From Micromonospora rifamycinica (GTDB lineage Bacteria > Actinomycetota > Actinomycetes > Mycobacteriales > Micromonosporaceae), in the NCBI RefSeq assembly GCF_900090265.1, contig NZ_LT607752.1:6947270-7011269 (forward strand): a stretch of 64,000 nt of DNA. The letters run 5' to 3'. Within the stretch, counting starts at the first letter, position 1, and each line of letters opens with the position of its first letter. A program made the position numbers and the translations under genes. This document shows, in pieces, positions 44,576 to 53,993 of this stretch. The notes beneath the pieces were generated by a model that saw nothing but the letters and a program-made list of their open reading frames with translations, had not been told where the DNA came from and ran no database searches.

Positions 44576-47431
44576 ATGAGCGAGCCGCTGCCGCCGGGCT
44601 CCGTGCAGTTCTACGACGGGTACCGCCCGGGGCTGGACGCGGGGACCTACGAGCTGTCCGCCGTGCAGAGTATCGACGGCGTGGACACCGGAGCGTACTT
44701 CGGGCCGCGCACCCGGACGTTCACCGTCGATGCCCCGCGCTTCGTGCTCGACGCGGGCGACGTCGGCGAGGTGTACCCACCGGCGAACAGCTCCGGCGAC
44801 TTCGGCGCCACCCTGCCCTCGATCGTCCTCAACCGGCGCACCCTGCCCTGGGAACGGCACCTCGGCGTCGACCCGGGCGACAGCGCCGAGCCCTGGCTGG
44901 CGCTGCTGGTGCTGCGCGCCGACGAGTTGCCGCCCGGCCCGGCGCTGCACACGGGGACCGTCGCGCAGTTCCTGGACGCCTCCGACCCCCACGAACGTCC
45001 GCCGGCCATCGCCGCCGACACGCTGTCGGCACGGGTGCTCGCGACGGAGATGACCAGCCTGAGCCTGCACCGGCGGCTGTTCACCGCCATCGCACCGGCC
45101 GCCGGTGAGGCGCGGCTGCTGGCACACGTGCGGCGCACGGACACCGCGTCCCGGGCGGCCGGGCAGGCGGACCGGGACGGCTGGCACGCCGTCGTCGTCG
45201 CCAACCGCCGACCCACCCCGCCGCCGGGCAACGGCGGCACCGGTTCGGCCCACCTCGCCTGCCTGGTCTCGCTCGAAGGTCTCGCCGCCCACCTACCGGG
45301 TGTCGGCGGCGCCCCGGCGGACGGTGGGGACGGTGGGGACGTCCGGCTGCGGCTGGCGGTGCTCGCGTCGTGGTCGTTCACGTCGAATCCGGCCGGCGGC
45401 GGTGACATCGGCCGGCTGCTGGCCGGTCTGGCCCCAGCCGCGTCCGCCGGACCCGAGGCGCTCCTGCCGCGGATCCCGGTGCCGCCGTCCGCACCGCCGT
45501 CCGCGGCGCTGACCCGGCTCCGGCAGGGCTTCGCGGCGCTGGACTACCGGCTGCCCACCGGCGAGCAGACCTTCGCCTGGTACCGGGGGCCGTTCACGCC
45601 GTACCCGGCACAGCCGCTGCCCGGCCCGACCGACGGCACCCCGCACTACGCCACCGCCTCCGAGGTGACCGTCTACGCGCAGTCCGACGGCGTCTTCGAC
45701 ATCTCCTACGCGGTGGCGTTCGAGGCCGGCCGGCTCGCGGCGCTGGCCGACCGTGGCTTCGCCGTGGCGATGGTCAACGCCCGCCGTTCGGCGTTCCAGA
45801 TCGTGACCAAGCTCCAGTCCCGGACGGGCTCGCCGCTGTTCGCCAACCTCAGGCCGGCGCGGCCGGTGCCGCCTGCTCCCACGCCGCCACCGGGTCCGGA
45901 GGTGAACGCCGCCGACCTGCTCGCCGTCCGCACCCGCGACGCGTTCGGGGAACTGCTCGCCGGTGGTATGGGCGACCAGCTGACCTCGGCATTCACCGGC
46001 CCGCCCGCACCGTCGAGCCCGCCCGCACCGCCGAGCCCGCCCGCACCGCCGAGCCCGCCCGCACCGCCGAGCCCACCCGCGCCGTCGAGCCCGCCGGCAC
46101 CGCCGAGCCCGCCGATGGCGGTGTCGCCGGGCACCGCCGCCGCAGCGGTCATCGCGGGCCTGCTGCCACCACCGTCGGCGCTGTACCTCGGCGGCGGTGG
46201 CTTCGACGAGGGCTTCGACGCGGCATACCTGTCTTCGGCCGAGGCAGTCGGGCCGGCCGCGCCGGTCGGGCAGGTCGAGCCGGCCGAGCCGCCGGTCCCG
46301 CCGCGACCGTCCGACCCGGACCTGCCGACCGGCTTCCTCCCCGGCCGACCCGGCTGGCCCGGCCGGGACGGGCTCGACCCGGTCGAGCAGCTGCGGTACC
46401 TGCTCTCCCGCACCGACGTCCAGGACCTGCTCGCCGACCACGCGCGCGGCCCGGCCGCCGACCCGGCCACCGGCTGGCTGGCCGAACTGGCACTGCTGCA
46501 CCAGATCCCGTTCCGGCACCTGATCCCGGACGAGCGCATGCTGCCGGTCGAGTCGATACGGTTCTTCTACCTCGACAGCGGCTGGATCGCGGCACTGATC
46601 GACGGTGCGCTGAGCATCGGCGTCGAAGGCAGCCGCGACCTGGAGCTGCACCAGGCGATGAGCCGGCCGCTGGTCGAGGTCGTCGCGGCGAAGGTGGGTG
46701 CGGTACGCGCGGACCACCGCAACCGGCCGGACCTGGCGGTACCCACCGGCGGGGCCGAGGCCGCCGGGACCGGTGCCTCCACGGCGGCCGGCCTGGCCAC
46801 CCCGTCCACGCCCCCCACCCCGACCACACCGCAGGGGCCGCCCGGCTCGGGGGGCCTGCCGGAGATTCCCGGCAGGCCGGACCGTCCCGACCCCGGCCCC
46901 GACGCCATTCCCCTGTCACCGCAGCGCACGGGCCTGCTGCTGCGCTCGGCCGTGGTCGCCGGCTGGCCCGGCCTGGTCGTCGAGGCCAGCGCCGGTGGCC
47001 GGAAGGTGCCGCTGCTGCGGCTGGACCGGCTCTCCGACACCGTGCTGCTGGCGCTCTTCGACAGCGTGCCGGACACGGTGACGCTGACCGAACCCTGGCA
47101 CGGCCTGCACTTCGGCTTCGCCGGTGGCGACGGTGCCGGTGGCGGTGGCGACGAGGGTGGCGGGCTGGTGCTGCGCCGGCCCGACGGCACCCAGCTGAAC
47201 GCCCGGTTCCCGGCCGCCGGTCAGCCCGGCCTGCACGCCGCCTTCACCCGCCCGGGTGATCCGTCGGTCCTGCGGGTGCGGGACCTCGCTGACGCCCTGC
47301 AGGCCCGGCTGGGGGAGCTGCTGCCCGGCACCGCGGTACCGATGGGTTCCGCTCTGTTCGCCACCGAACTCCTCGCGTCGGCGCATCAGCTCACCTTCCA
47401 CCACACCGCCCCAGCGCCGAGAGAGACGTGA
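44576..47431 (+). CDS. Large protein of unknown function with Pro-rich hinges
   Basis: 951 residues, no signal peptide or membrane span. The N-terminal 350 residues form a mixed domain (SVQFYDGYRPGLDAGTYELS; LPSIVLNRRTLPWERHLG; PWLALLVL). A Pro-rich segment at about 475-515 is built from repeats of SPPAPP (46010-46110). The later part has DPVEQLRYLLSRTDVQDLL, HLIPDERMLPVESIRFFYLD and SGWIAALIDGALSIG, which reads as a conserved domain core, then another Pro/Gly-rich hinge near 745-790 and a C-terminal domain with GWPGLVVEAS. I do not recognise the family. The ATG has a GAGAGGAA site. Its end overlaps the GTG of the 1226-residue gene (GTGA), so the two are coupled; this suggests a stoichiometric complex. 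Assembly or phage-tail-like roles are conceivable but unsupported. Confidence 0.65.
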   Translation: MSEPLPPGSVQFYDGYRPGLDAGTYELSAVQSIDGVDTGAYFGPRTRTFTVDAPRFVLDAGDVGEVYPPANSSGDFGATLPSIVLNRRTLPWERHLGVDPGDSAEPWLALLVLRADELPPGPALHTGTVAQFLDASDPHERPPAIAADTLSARVLATEMTSLSLHRRLFTAIAPAAGEARLLAHVRRTDTASRAAGQADRDGWHAVVVANRRPTPPPGNGGTGSAHLACLVSLEGLAAHLPGVGGAPADGGDGGDVRLRLAVLASWSFTSNPAGGGDIGRLLAGLAPAASAGPEALLPRIPVPPSAPPSAALTRLRQGFAALDYRLPTGEQTFAWYRGPFTPYPAQPLPGPTDGTPHYATASEVTVYAQSDGVFDISYAVAFEAGRLAALADRGFAVAMVNARRSAFQIVTKLQSRTGSPLFANLRPARPVPPAPTPPPGPEVNAADLLAVRTRDAFGELLAGGMGDQLTSAFTGPPAPSSPPAPPSPPAPPSPPAPPSPPAPSSPPAPPSPPMAVSPGTAAAAVIAGLLPPPSALYLGGGGFDEGFDAAYLSSAEAVGPAAPVGQVEPAEPPVPPRPSDPDLPTGFLPGRPGWPGRDGLDPVEQLRYLLSRTDVQDLLADHARGPAADPATGWLAELALLHQIPFRHLIPDERMLPVESIRFFYLDSGWIAALIDGALSIGVEGSRDLELHQAMSRPLVEVVAAKVGAVRADHRNRPDLAVPTGGAEAAGTGASTAAGLATPSTPPTPTTPQGPPGSGGLPEIPGRPDRPDPGPDAIPLSPQRTGLLLRSAVVAGWPGLVVEASAGGRKVPLLRLDRLSDTVLLALFDSVPDTVTLTEPWHGLHFGFAGGDGAGGGGDEGGGLVLRRPDGTQLNARFPAAGQPGLHAAFTRPGDPSVLRVRDLADALQARLGELLPGTAVPMGSALFATELLASAHQLTFHHTAPAPRET

Positions 47432-50400
47432 GCCCGGTGGACACCACCCTGCTGGTCCCGATCCAGCTTCAAGCCCTCCAGGTCAACCCGGGCGTGCGCG
47501 CTCAGGGTTTCCGGCGGTGGCGGATGGACTACACCCGGCTGCCCGGCTTCGGCTCGCCCGAACCCGACGCGTTCGCCGAGCCCCGGCTGGACTGGGCCGG
47601 TGACGCCGACAGCGACGGCGTGCACCTGCAGTGGGTCCTGCCCGCCGCGTTGCGCACCGGGCACCACGACGCGGCGGACGGCACGACGGCGTATCCGCTG
47701 GTGCCGAACCGCTGGCTGGTCGTCCGTAGCGCGACGCGAGTGGATCGGGCACCCGGCGACCGGGTCCGGAGCCGAGGGTGGGTCGTCGAGAGCGACCACC
47801 TCGGTCCGGACGGAGCCTCGCCGTACCTCGACCCGACGGCCCGGACGCCGACGCCGACCCGGATCGGCCGGGTGCTGCCCCTGGCCGGCTGGCGCGAGCC
47901 GGCCGAGCGTCCGGCGCCGTTCCTGACCGCGGTCGCACCCGGCAACATCACGTTCGCCGCCTATCAGCCGCACGCCGTCGGGGTGTTCTCGCTGCACGAC
48001 CCGGCCGACGACGTCGAGGACGGGTCCACGCTGTCCTATGTGGTCGTCGGCTGGTACGCCGACCCCGCGTCGGACGTACTGGCCCCGGCACGCCAGCCCG
48101 CCGGCCTCGCCGCCCGGCTGGCCGAGCTGGGCTGGTCCGCCGGCCCGGATCCGGCCGGGCGCGTCGCCGACACGACCGTCTGCCACGGCGCGATCCGCGC
48201 CCTGACCTACTCGCGGACGTTCGCCGCGCCGCGCCCGGTCCCGGCCGCGATGGCCGTCGGCAACACCTCCGTCGACGCCGTGTCCGCCCTCGTCCGCGAC
48301 CGGGCCGCCCGGCAGCCCGACGCCGGACTCGACCCGGACCTGCTCGAAGCCTTCCAGTACGACCTGCTGCACACCCTCGACGATCCGGACGGCCCCGCGC
48401 TGCTCGCCACCCGCATCCACGACGCCTGGTTCACGGCGCGCCCCGGCGGATCGGTGTGGCAGGTGGTCGCGGCGCAGCCCGACGGTGACGGGCCGCCGGC
48501 CGAGCCGGGCACCGCCGACCCGGACTGGCTCGCCGAGCTGAACCGGGCGCAGGCCCGCTACGATCTCGCCGCCCGCCGGCTGGCCGCGCTGCAACGCGAG
48601 CTGTACGAGCTGTGGTGGAAGCGCGGCCGGTGCAACGCCCTGTCCTACCGTCCCGAGGGCCTGACCGACGACCGGTTCGCCGCAGAGCTCGACCCTGGCC
48701 GACCGGAGAGCCTGGCCGGCCGCGTCGCGGCGCTGCGCCGGGAGGTCGAACGGGCACGGGCGGACGTGCCGTGGGGCACCTCGCAGCAGGAGCTGGCGGC
48801 CGCGACGGACGCCTACACCGCGCGGCACCCACTGCCTCCGCGCACCGTGCTCAAGCGCGCCGACCTGCCGTCGTTCCGCAGCGCGGCCGACCCGGTGGTG
48901 GTGATCGCGGGTGTGCGGGAGGGCACGTTCGACGAGAACCTCGGCACCGGCGCGGACGGGCTGCTGCCGTGCCGCTTCGCCGACCAGCTGGTCACCGCGC
49001 TGACCCTGCCGCTGGCCGGGCTGGTCGGACCGGACGGCCGGCTGCCGGACGGCTCGGTGCCCGGCCCGACCCCGCCGCCCGGAGTACGGATCCCGGTGCA
49101 CGCGGGCGACGTCGCGGACGCGCCGGGGATCGTGCCCCTCACCGAGCAGCACGGCGGGGTTCCGGTGGCGGCGGTGTTCGTCGCCCTCCAGACGGAGGCG
49201 TACCTCCTCGACCCGGCCCACGCCGCCGAGGTCGCCGCCATCGCCGCCGAGCGGGTGGGGCTGCCCTGGGCGACGGCCGAGCTGACCACCGCCGCCGAGC
49301 AGCTCATGGCGGCCGGCTCCGGGGTGACCGGGACACTGCCGGCGATCCTGCCGCAGCGCTGGTCGCAGCCCTGGGCGCCGCTGTTCCTGGAATGGCAGGC
49401 GACCTACTACCCCCTGCCGCTGGACACCCTGTGGACCTTCGACGGGACCTCGTACGACGCGAGCTGGCGCACCACCTGGACGTACCCCGGACCCCGACCC
49501 GGGCAGCTTCCCGGGCACCCGTTCAGCATCAGCGGCCGCAGCCTGCTGACACCGCAGCCCTCGGCCACCTTCAAGGCCCGCCTGGACACCTACCTGACCA
49601 CGCTGCCGGAGCCCACCCGGACGGCGCTGTCGTCCTTCGCCGCCTCCGTCGACGCGTGGGACCTGCTGTCCCAGGCCCTGAGCGGCTTCAACGAGCAGTT
49701 GGCCCTGCGGGATCCGGCGAGCCTGCGCACCCCGGACGCCGCCGACGTGGACCCGGGGACCGGCCTGAGCATCGCCGAGCTGATCGGCGGTGGCGCTGTC
49801 GCGATGCCGATGGTCGACGGGCCGGTGACCCACGGCCCGCCCGAGCCCGGCGGGTTCCAGGCACTGCGCGCCGGCCAGTTCGCCTTCGCGCAGGTCAGGG
49901 TGGTCGACCGGTTCGGGCAGAGCATCGACGTGTACGACATCGGTCGCGCCGGCGCACTCACCCCGACCATCGCGCCGGGGCTGGTGCCGCAGCAGCCGAT
50001 CGACACCGGGGTGGCGACCTTCATCCAGCTGCCGCCGCGGCTGCTGGAGCCGGCGCGGCTCGACGTCGGCTTCGCACCGGGCGGACCCGGTGAACCGGAC
50101 CGACCGGGCGGGGACGCCCCGGCCGCCGCCGACGTGGTGTGCGCCTGGATCGTGCCCAGCCCGCTCGACGAGGCCCTGGCCTGCTACGCCCCGGACGGCA
50201 CCGCCCTGGGCGAGCTGACCGAGACGGCCGGCCTGACCGGGCCGCAGGTCTCGTGGCTGCCGGCGCCGGATTCGGCCTGCGCCACCCTCGACCTGCTCAC
50301 CGGGAACTTCCCGGTGCTGGCCGGCTTCCTGCGCGGCCTGACCGTCGCCGGCCCGGCGGCCTTCGCCGACCTGCTGCGCACCGTCGATGCCACGCTGTGG

Positions 50401-51108
50401 ACCATCGATCCACCCGGCGGCGGCGACGAGACCTACCTGGCGGCCCTGGCCGGCCGCCCGCTCGCCCTGGTCTGTGCCACGCTGCACGGCAGGTCGGCCC
50501 GGCCGCCGCGCACCGACCCGCGGTGGCCGCACACCTTCGACCCGGTCCCGTCGCCGGTGCCCGCCCACACCTTCGGAGTGCGGGTCGGCGACGCGGCGCT
50601 GCGCGGCGACGGCCTGATCGGCTACCTTTCCGTCCCGGACGGCGGGCACTTCCAGGCGGCCTACCGGCCGGTGGGCCTGATGACCGACTACGTCCGGCCG
50701 ATCGTCCCGGACTCGTTCCCGACGGTCAGGTTCGACGACGCGTCGCGTACCGACCTCATCGTGCTGATGGACCCCCGGCTGCCCGTCCACCTGGTCACCG
50801 ACATCCTGCCGGTGACGACCCTGACCCTGCCGCAGCGCATGGTCGCCGACGCGATGGCGGCAATGGCGCTGACCGTCCGCTTCGGCCCGCTCCTGACCGA
50901 CCTGCAACCCTCGGCCGCGGGGGACGCGATCGTGCTCGCCCGCCCTCCGCAGGTGGACGGCACCTGGTCCTGGTCCGAACGGGACGGTGCCGGCGTCACC
51001 ACCTTCGACATCGCCCCGGCCGACGGCGCCGCCCGTTTCCCCGGCACCCCGCCGACCGTACGCAGCGGCTGGCTGCGGCTGCACGGCGGCGTGCGCCCGC
51101 CGCGGTAG
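47428..51108 (+). CDS. 1226-residue protein of unknown function
   Basis: No signal peptide or membrane helix. It opens with TTLLVPIQLQALQVNPGVRA and QGFRRWRMDY, then LDWAGDADSDGVHLQWVLPA. A coiled-coil-like helix (ELNRAQARYDLAARRLAALQ and on, about 370-460) ends in KRGRCNAL. Later parts include PWAPLFLEWQATYYPL, FDGTSYDASWRTTW, QVRVVDRFGQSIDVYDIGR and PHTFGVRVGDAALRGDGLIG. None gives a family. Trp and Tyr content is high and long beta-like stretches alternate with loops, consistent with a large structural or binding protein. It overlaps the 951-residue gene by four bases and is the last of the four-gene group; after it strand and composition change. A very long opposite-strand frame here is a GC artefact. 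Confidence 0.65.
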   Translation: MSPVDTTLLVPIQLQALQVNPGVRAQGFRRWRMDYTRLPGFGSPEPDAFAEPRLDWAGDADSDGVHLQWVLPAALRTGHHDAADGTTAYPLVPNRWLVVRSATRVDRAPGDRVRSRGWVVESDHLGPDGASPYLDPTARTPTPTRIGRVLPLAGWREPAERPAPFLTAVAPGNITFAAYQPHAVGVFSLHDPADDVEDGSTLSYVVVGWYADPASDVLAPARQPAGLAARLAELGWSAGPDPAGRVADTTVCHGAIRALTYSRTFAAPRPVPAAMAVGNTSVDAVSALVRDRAARQPDAGLDPDLLEAFQYDLLHTLDDPDGPALLATRIHDAWFTARPGGSVWQVVAAQPDGDGPPAEPGTADPDWLAELNRAQARYDLAARRLAALQRELYELWWKRGRCNALSYRPEGLTDDRFAAELDPGRPESLAGRVAALRREVERARADVPWGTSQQELAAATDAYTARHPLPPRTVLKRADLPSFRSAADPVVVIAGVREGTFDENLGTGADGLLPCRFADQLVTALTLPLAGLVGPDGRLPDGSVPGPTPPPGVRIPVHAGDVADAPGIVPLTEQHGGVPVAAVFVALQTEAYLLDPAHAAEVAAIAAERVGLPWATAELTTAAEQLMAAGSGVTGTLPAILPQRWSQPWAPLFLEWQATYYPLPLDTLWTFDGTSYDASWRTTWTYPGPRPGQLPGHPFSISGRSLLTPQPSATFKARLDTYLTTLPEPTRTALSSFAASVDAWDLLSQALSGFNEQLALRDPASLRTPDAADVDPGTGLSIAELIGGGAVAMPMVDGPVTHGPPEPGGFQALRAGQFAFAQVRVVDRFGQSIDVYDIGRAGALTPTIAPGLVPQQPIDTGVATFIQLPPRLLEPARLDVGFAPGGPGEPDRPGGDAPAAADVVCAWIVPSPLDEALACYAPDGTALGELTETAGLTGPQVSWLPAPDSACATLDLLTGNFPVLAGFLRGLTVAGPAAFADLLRTVDATLWTIDPPGGGDETYLAALAGRPLALVCATLHGRSARPPRTDPRWPHTFDPVPSPVPAHTFGVRVGDAALRGDGLIGYLSVPDGGHFQAAYRPVGLMTDYVRPIVPDSFPTVRFDDASRTDLIVLMDPRLPVHLVTDILPVTTLTLPQRMVADAMAAMALTVRFGPLLTDLQPSAAGDAIVLARPPQVDGTWSWSERDGAGVTTFDIAPADGAARFPGTPPTVRSGWLRLHGGVRPPR

Positions 51109-51248
51109 CGACGGGCACAGCCGGCTCGGCTCCTGCTGGAACCGAGCGGGCAGGACTGGGTCTGCGGACGATCGGTGACTGCTGCCCTGAGGGCGCTGGA
51201 CCTTGTTGCCCAGCGACCTCACCTGCCCAGATTTCTCACCACCGTCGC

Positions 51249-51833
51249 TCAGAGCACGGTGTGGGTGATGGTCGCCTGGTACGTGCCCGCTGTGACGCTG
51301 AGGGGGATGGTCACGATCAGGGTGGGGTTCCAACTCGTGGTGTTGACCGCAGTGCCCGAGGTCTTGCTGAAGGCGGTCCGGGGGCCGATGAGGTGCTGGG
51401 CCTGCGCTGCGGTCAGTTGGCCGGGCACGCGGGTGCCTGCCCCGGTGGTGGCTGTCGCCGGCCCGGACCAGTAGGAGAACTGAGTGGTGTCGACGGTGCG
51501 TCCGACACCGCCACCGCCGGTCGTGAAGTTGGTCGCGGAGACTGTCGCCGTCCAGGATGGTTGGGTTCCGCGGGTATCGCTGACCTGGATAGTGCCGAGT
51601 TGGCCGGAGATGGTGACGCCGGGCGCGGCGGCGCCGAGTGACGCCGAGGTGGGTACGGTGATCGACAGCGCGCCGGCCAGCGCGGCGGGAATGAGTGATC
51701 CCGCCTGGGCGGGAGATGCCAGGCCCGATACCGCCAACAATGCTCCGGGCAGGACGGCGGCCGAGAGGCGCGCCCATCGGATCGGCGTCGCGTGGCTCTC
51801 GGTGGTCGGCGGGTTCGGGTGAGATGCAGCCAT
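51249..51833 (-). CDS. Secreted WxL-like beta-sandwich protein, copy 1
   Basis: 194 residues. The N-terminus has a long basic region and then ARLSAAVLPGALLAVSGLA with cleavage near SPAQA. The mature part shares its plan with 52352-52939: an opening GALSITVP, a central SWTATVSATNFTTGG, an AFSKTSGT or AYTHTGGT stretch, a (T/S)WNP motif and IPLSVTAGTYQATITHTVL at the very end. This resembles WxL-domain proteins of Gram-positive surfaces, but the exact Trp-x-Leu motifs are not kept. It is divergent from copy 2, with 518 bases between. The neighbour at 52944 resembles the WxL-interacting partner, so surface display is likely. Confidence 0.65.
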   Translation of the reverse strand: MAASHPNPPTTESHATPIRWARLSAAVLPGALLAVSGLASPAQAGSLIPAALAGALSITVPTSASLGAAAPGVTISGQLGTIQVSDTRGTQPSWTATVSATNFTTGGGGVGRTVDTTQFSYWSGPATATTGAGTRVPGQLTAAQAQHLIGPRTAFSKTSGTAVNTTSWNPTLIVTIPLSVTAGTYQATITHTVL

Positions 51834-52351
51834 AGTGCTTTCAGCGGTGTCAGTGTGGGATCTGCGTGGGATGGCGGAGTTGTTTCACGTTGTTCGCGCG
51901 CGATTGCGCTTTATGCGTGAACTTCGCACGGTTCCGCTACCGCTTTGAAGGGTAACTCCGGTCGCCTTCGCGGATGGCGCAACTCGTTGAATCCGGTGCC
52001 GGCCCCCGATGAGGTGGCCGTTGCGAGCGGACCCACCCATGACGGTCGAGTGGAAGCCACCGCCGGTGAAAGCCACTCGTGTAGAGACGGGGAAGTGCGA
52101 AGGCTCTTCCCCAGGAGCTTCACGTTCCTTCCGATCGGCGGTGAGCTGCGGCTCAGGGTGTGGCACCCGGTGTGCCGGCCTCGTCGGCCGGGGGTACCCG
52201 CTGCCCTCCCAGGCCTGCGGGGTCAGGTGATCCTGCGGTGCGGTCGCCGTCATGGCTGGACCATATCCAAGCAGAACTAACTTAAGCGCACAGAATGCTC
52301 GTAACGCCTAAAGTGCCTCCGTGGCCCTCATCCGGACAGAGGAGAAGATAG
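51834..52351. other. Divergent intergenic region between the two WxL-like genes
   Basis: 518 bases holding the upstream regions of both secreted-protein genes. The last 90 bases are AT-richer (CTAACTTAAGCGCACAGAATG) and end in a clear GAGGAGAAGATAG ribosome site. I find no gene I can support in it. Confidence 0.6.
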
Positions 52352-52939
52352 ATGAGGAAAATTATCGGCGCGGCTGCTGCTGGTGCCGCGATGCTGGCGG
52401 CCGCCGTGCTGGCGGCGTCGCCGGCACGGGCGGCAGACTGCCCTGCGTCCACGGCCTGTGACACCACTGTGACATTCGGAGTGACGGCGGGAGCGTTGCA
52501 GATCACGGTCCCGGACGCGGTGGCTCTCGCCACCAACGGCCCACCCGGCGGTTTCGCATACGGGCCGCTGGGTGACGTGACCGTCGACGACGCCCGTGCA
52601 TCGAGTACACCCTCGTGGACGGTGACCGTCGCCAGCACCAGCTTCACCACAGGTGGAGCCGGCACGGGTGAGGTCATCCCCAACTCCGAGGTGTACTACT
52701 GCTCCGGGAACGCCAGCGCAACCACCGGCACGGGGGTGTTCACGCCCGGTCAACCGAGCCCGTGCGATCCTCCGCCGCCACCGTCAGGGGTGTCGTTGGC
52801 GGTGCCGCAGACGGCCTACACCCACACGGGGGGTACCGGCAACAACTCCGCGACCTGGAATCCGCTGATCACTATCAGCATTCCACTCAGCTCCGTCGGG
52901 GGCACCTACACGGGCACCATCTCCCACACGGTCGTGTAG
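52352..52939 (+). CDS. Secreted WxL-like beta-sandwich protein, copy 2
   Basis: 195 residues with a signal peptide (MRKIIGAAAAGAAMLAAAVL, cleavage near SPARAA). The mature part begins with a short Cys-containing segment (DCPASTACDTTV) absent from copy 1, then GALQITVPDAV, SWTVTVASTSFTTGG, YYCSGN, a short Pro-run, TWNPLITISIPLS and GTYTGTISHTVV. Four cysteines suggest two disulphides. The ATG follows GAGGAG. The stop lies 4 bases before the GTG of the DUF916-like membrane protein, so the pair is an operon; in Gram-positives a WxL protein and its DUF916 partner are encoded together in the same way. Confidence 0.7.
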   Translation: MRKIIGAAAAGAAMLAAAVLAASPARAADCPASTACDTTVTFGVTAGALQITVPDAVALATNGPPGGFAYGPLGDVTVDDARASSTPSWTVTVASTSFTTGGAGTGEVIPNSEVYYCSGNASATTGTGVFTPGQPSPCDPPPPPSGVSLAVPQTAYTHTGGTGNNSATWNPLITISIPLSSVGGTYTGTISHTVV

Positions 52940-52943
52940 CCGG

Positions 52944-53975
52944 GTGGAGCGGCTGCAGTCCATCGTATGCGTCGTGATGCTCGCCCTGCTGGCCCCCTTG
53001 GAAGCCGCCACCGCGGTTCCTGGCGAGTTGGCCGGCAGGGCGACATCCGCCGCGCCGGACCCTGGCGACATCGGCGTCCGGCTCCTGGAGGTCTCGGCGA
53101 ACCGCATCGACGACCCACGAGCTCGGGTCTACATCGTGGATCACATCAATCCCGGCACCCGGATCACGCGCCGGTTCGAGGTCAGTAACACGTCGAACAC
53201 GGCCAGACGGTTCACTCTCTACCCGGGAGCCGCGGAGATCGTGGACAACAACTTCGTTGCGGCGGCGAACCAGAATGCCAATGAGCTGCCTGAATGGATA
53301 ACCATCGACCGATCGGAGGTTACCGTCGCGGCACACGACACAGCGGTGGTGACCGCGACGATCACCATTCCGCCATCGGCGAGCAGAGGCGAGCGGTACG
53401 GCGCGATCTGGGCACAGGTCGCCTCCTCGACGACCGGGGCCGAGGGTAACCTCCAGCAGATCCGCCGGGTGGGCATCCGCGTCTATCTCGACGTCGGACC
53501 GGGCGGCGACCCACGGTCGGACTTCACCATCGAAGAGTTGGTCCCCGGGCGTACCAAGGATGGTCTCCCGGTGGTCAGCGCGAAGGTCAAGAACACCGGC
53601 GAACGGGCTCTTGACCTCAGCGGGAAGCTCCAGCTTGCCGAGGGGCCGGACGGTATCTCCGCCGGGCCGTTCCCCGTTCAGATCGGCACCACGGTGGTAC
53701 CCGGTGGGGCCGCGGACGTGGAGGTGCTTCTCGGCAGCAAGCTGCCGGACGGCCCGTGGCAGGCCACCCTCAACATGGAAAGCGGTCGGATCCACCGTAC
53801 GGCGACCGCGGAACTGACCTTCCCGGACAAGCACGGCACCTGGGGGATGCCGGCGAACCTGGCGGAACATGTCCCCTGGAGGGCAATCGGGATCGTCGCA
53901 GCGCTCGTCGTAGCGGTCCTGATGCTCGTCTTCGTCCGCAGTCGGTTGCGGCCGCTGCACCAGAGGGTGACATGA
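52944..53975 (+). CDS. DUF916/WxL-interacting-like protein with C-terminal membrane anchor
   Basis: 343 residues. Short signal peptide (MERLQSIVCVVMLALLAPLE). Two immunoglobulin-like domains follow: the first with GTRITRRFEVSNTSNTARRF, then LPEWITIDRSEVTVAAHDTA and TITIPPSASRGERYGAIWAQ, typical of the peptidoglycan-binding DUF916 group. The second has VVSAKVKNTGERALDLSGKL. One transmembrane helix (WRAIGIVAALVVAVLMLVFV) near 310-335 and a short basic tail anchor it in the membrane. The known role of relatives is to hold WxL proteins at the cell wall. The GTG is 4 bases after the stop of the secreted partner gene. Confidence 0.75.
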   Translation: MERLQSIVCVVMLALLAPLEAATAVPGELAGRATSAAPDPGDIGVRLLEVSANRIDDPRARVYIVDHINPGTRITRRFEVSNTSNTARRFTLYPGAAEIVDNNFVAAANQNANELPEWITIDRSEVTVAAHDTAVVTATITIPPSASRGERYGAIWAQVASSTTGAEGNLQQIRRVGIRVYLDVGPGGDPRSDFTIEELVPGRTKDGLPVVSAKVKNTGERALDLSGKLQLAEGPDGISAGPFPVQIGTTVVPGGAADVEVLLGSKLPDGPWQATLNMESGRIHRTATAELTFPDKHGTWGMPANLAEHVPWRAIGIVAALVVAVLMLVFVRSRLRPLHQRVT

Positions 53976-53993
53976 CTGGTAGGACGCAAGCGG

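Noticed and set aside
47386..51777. A 1463-codon frame on the minus strand opposite the 1226-residue gene, and a similar 1065-codon frame opposite the 1526-residue gene
   Set aside because: High GC keeps antisense frames open. Third-position GC and domain-like sequence favour the plus-strand genes.
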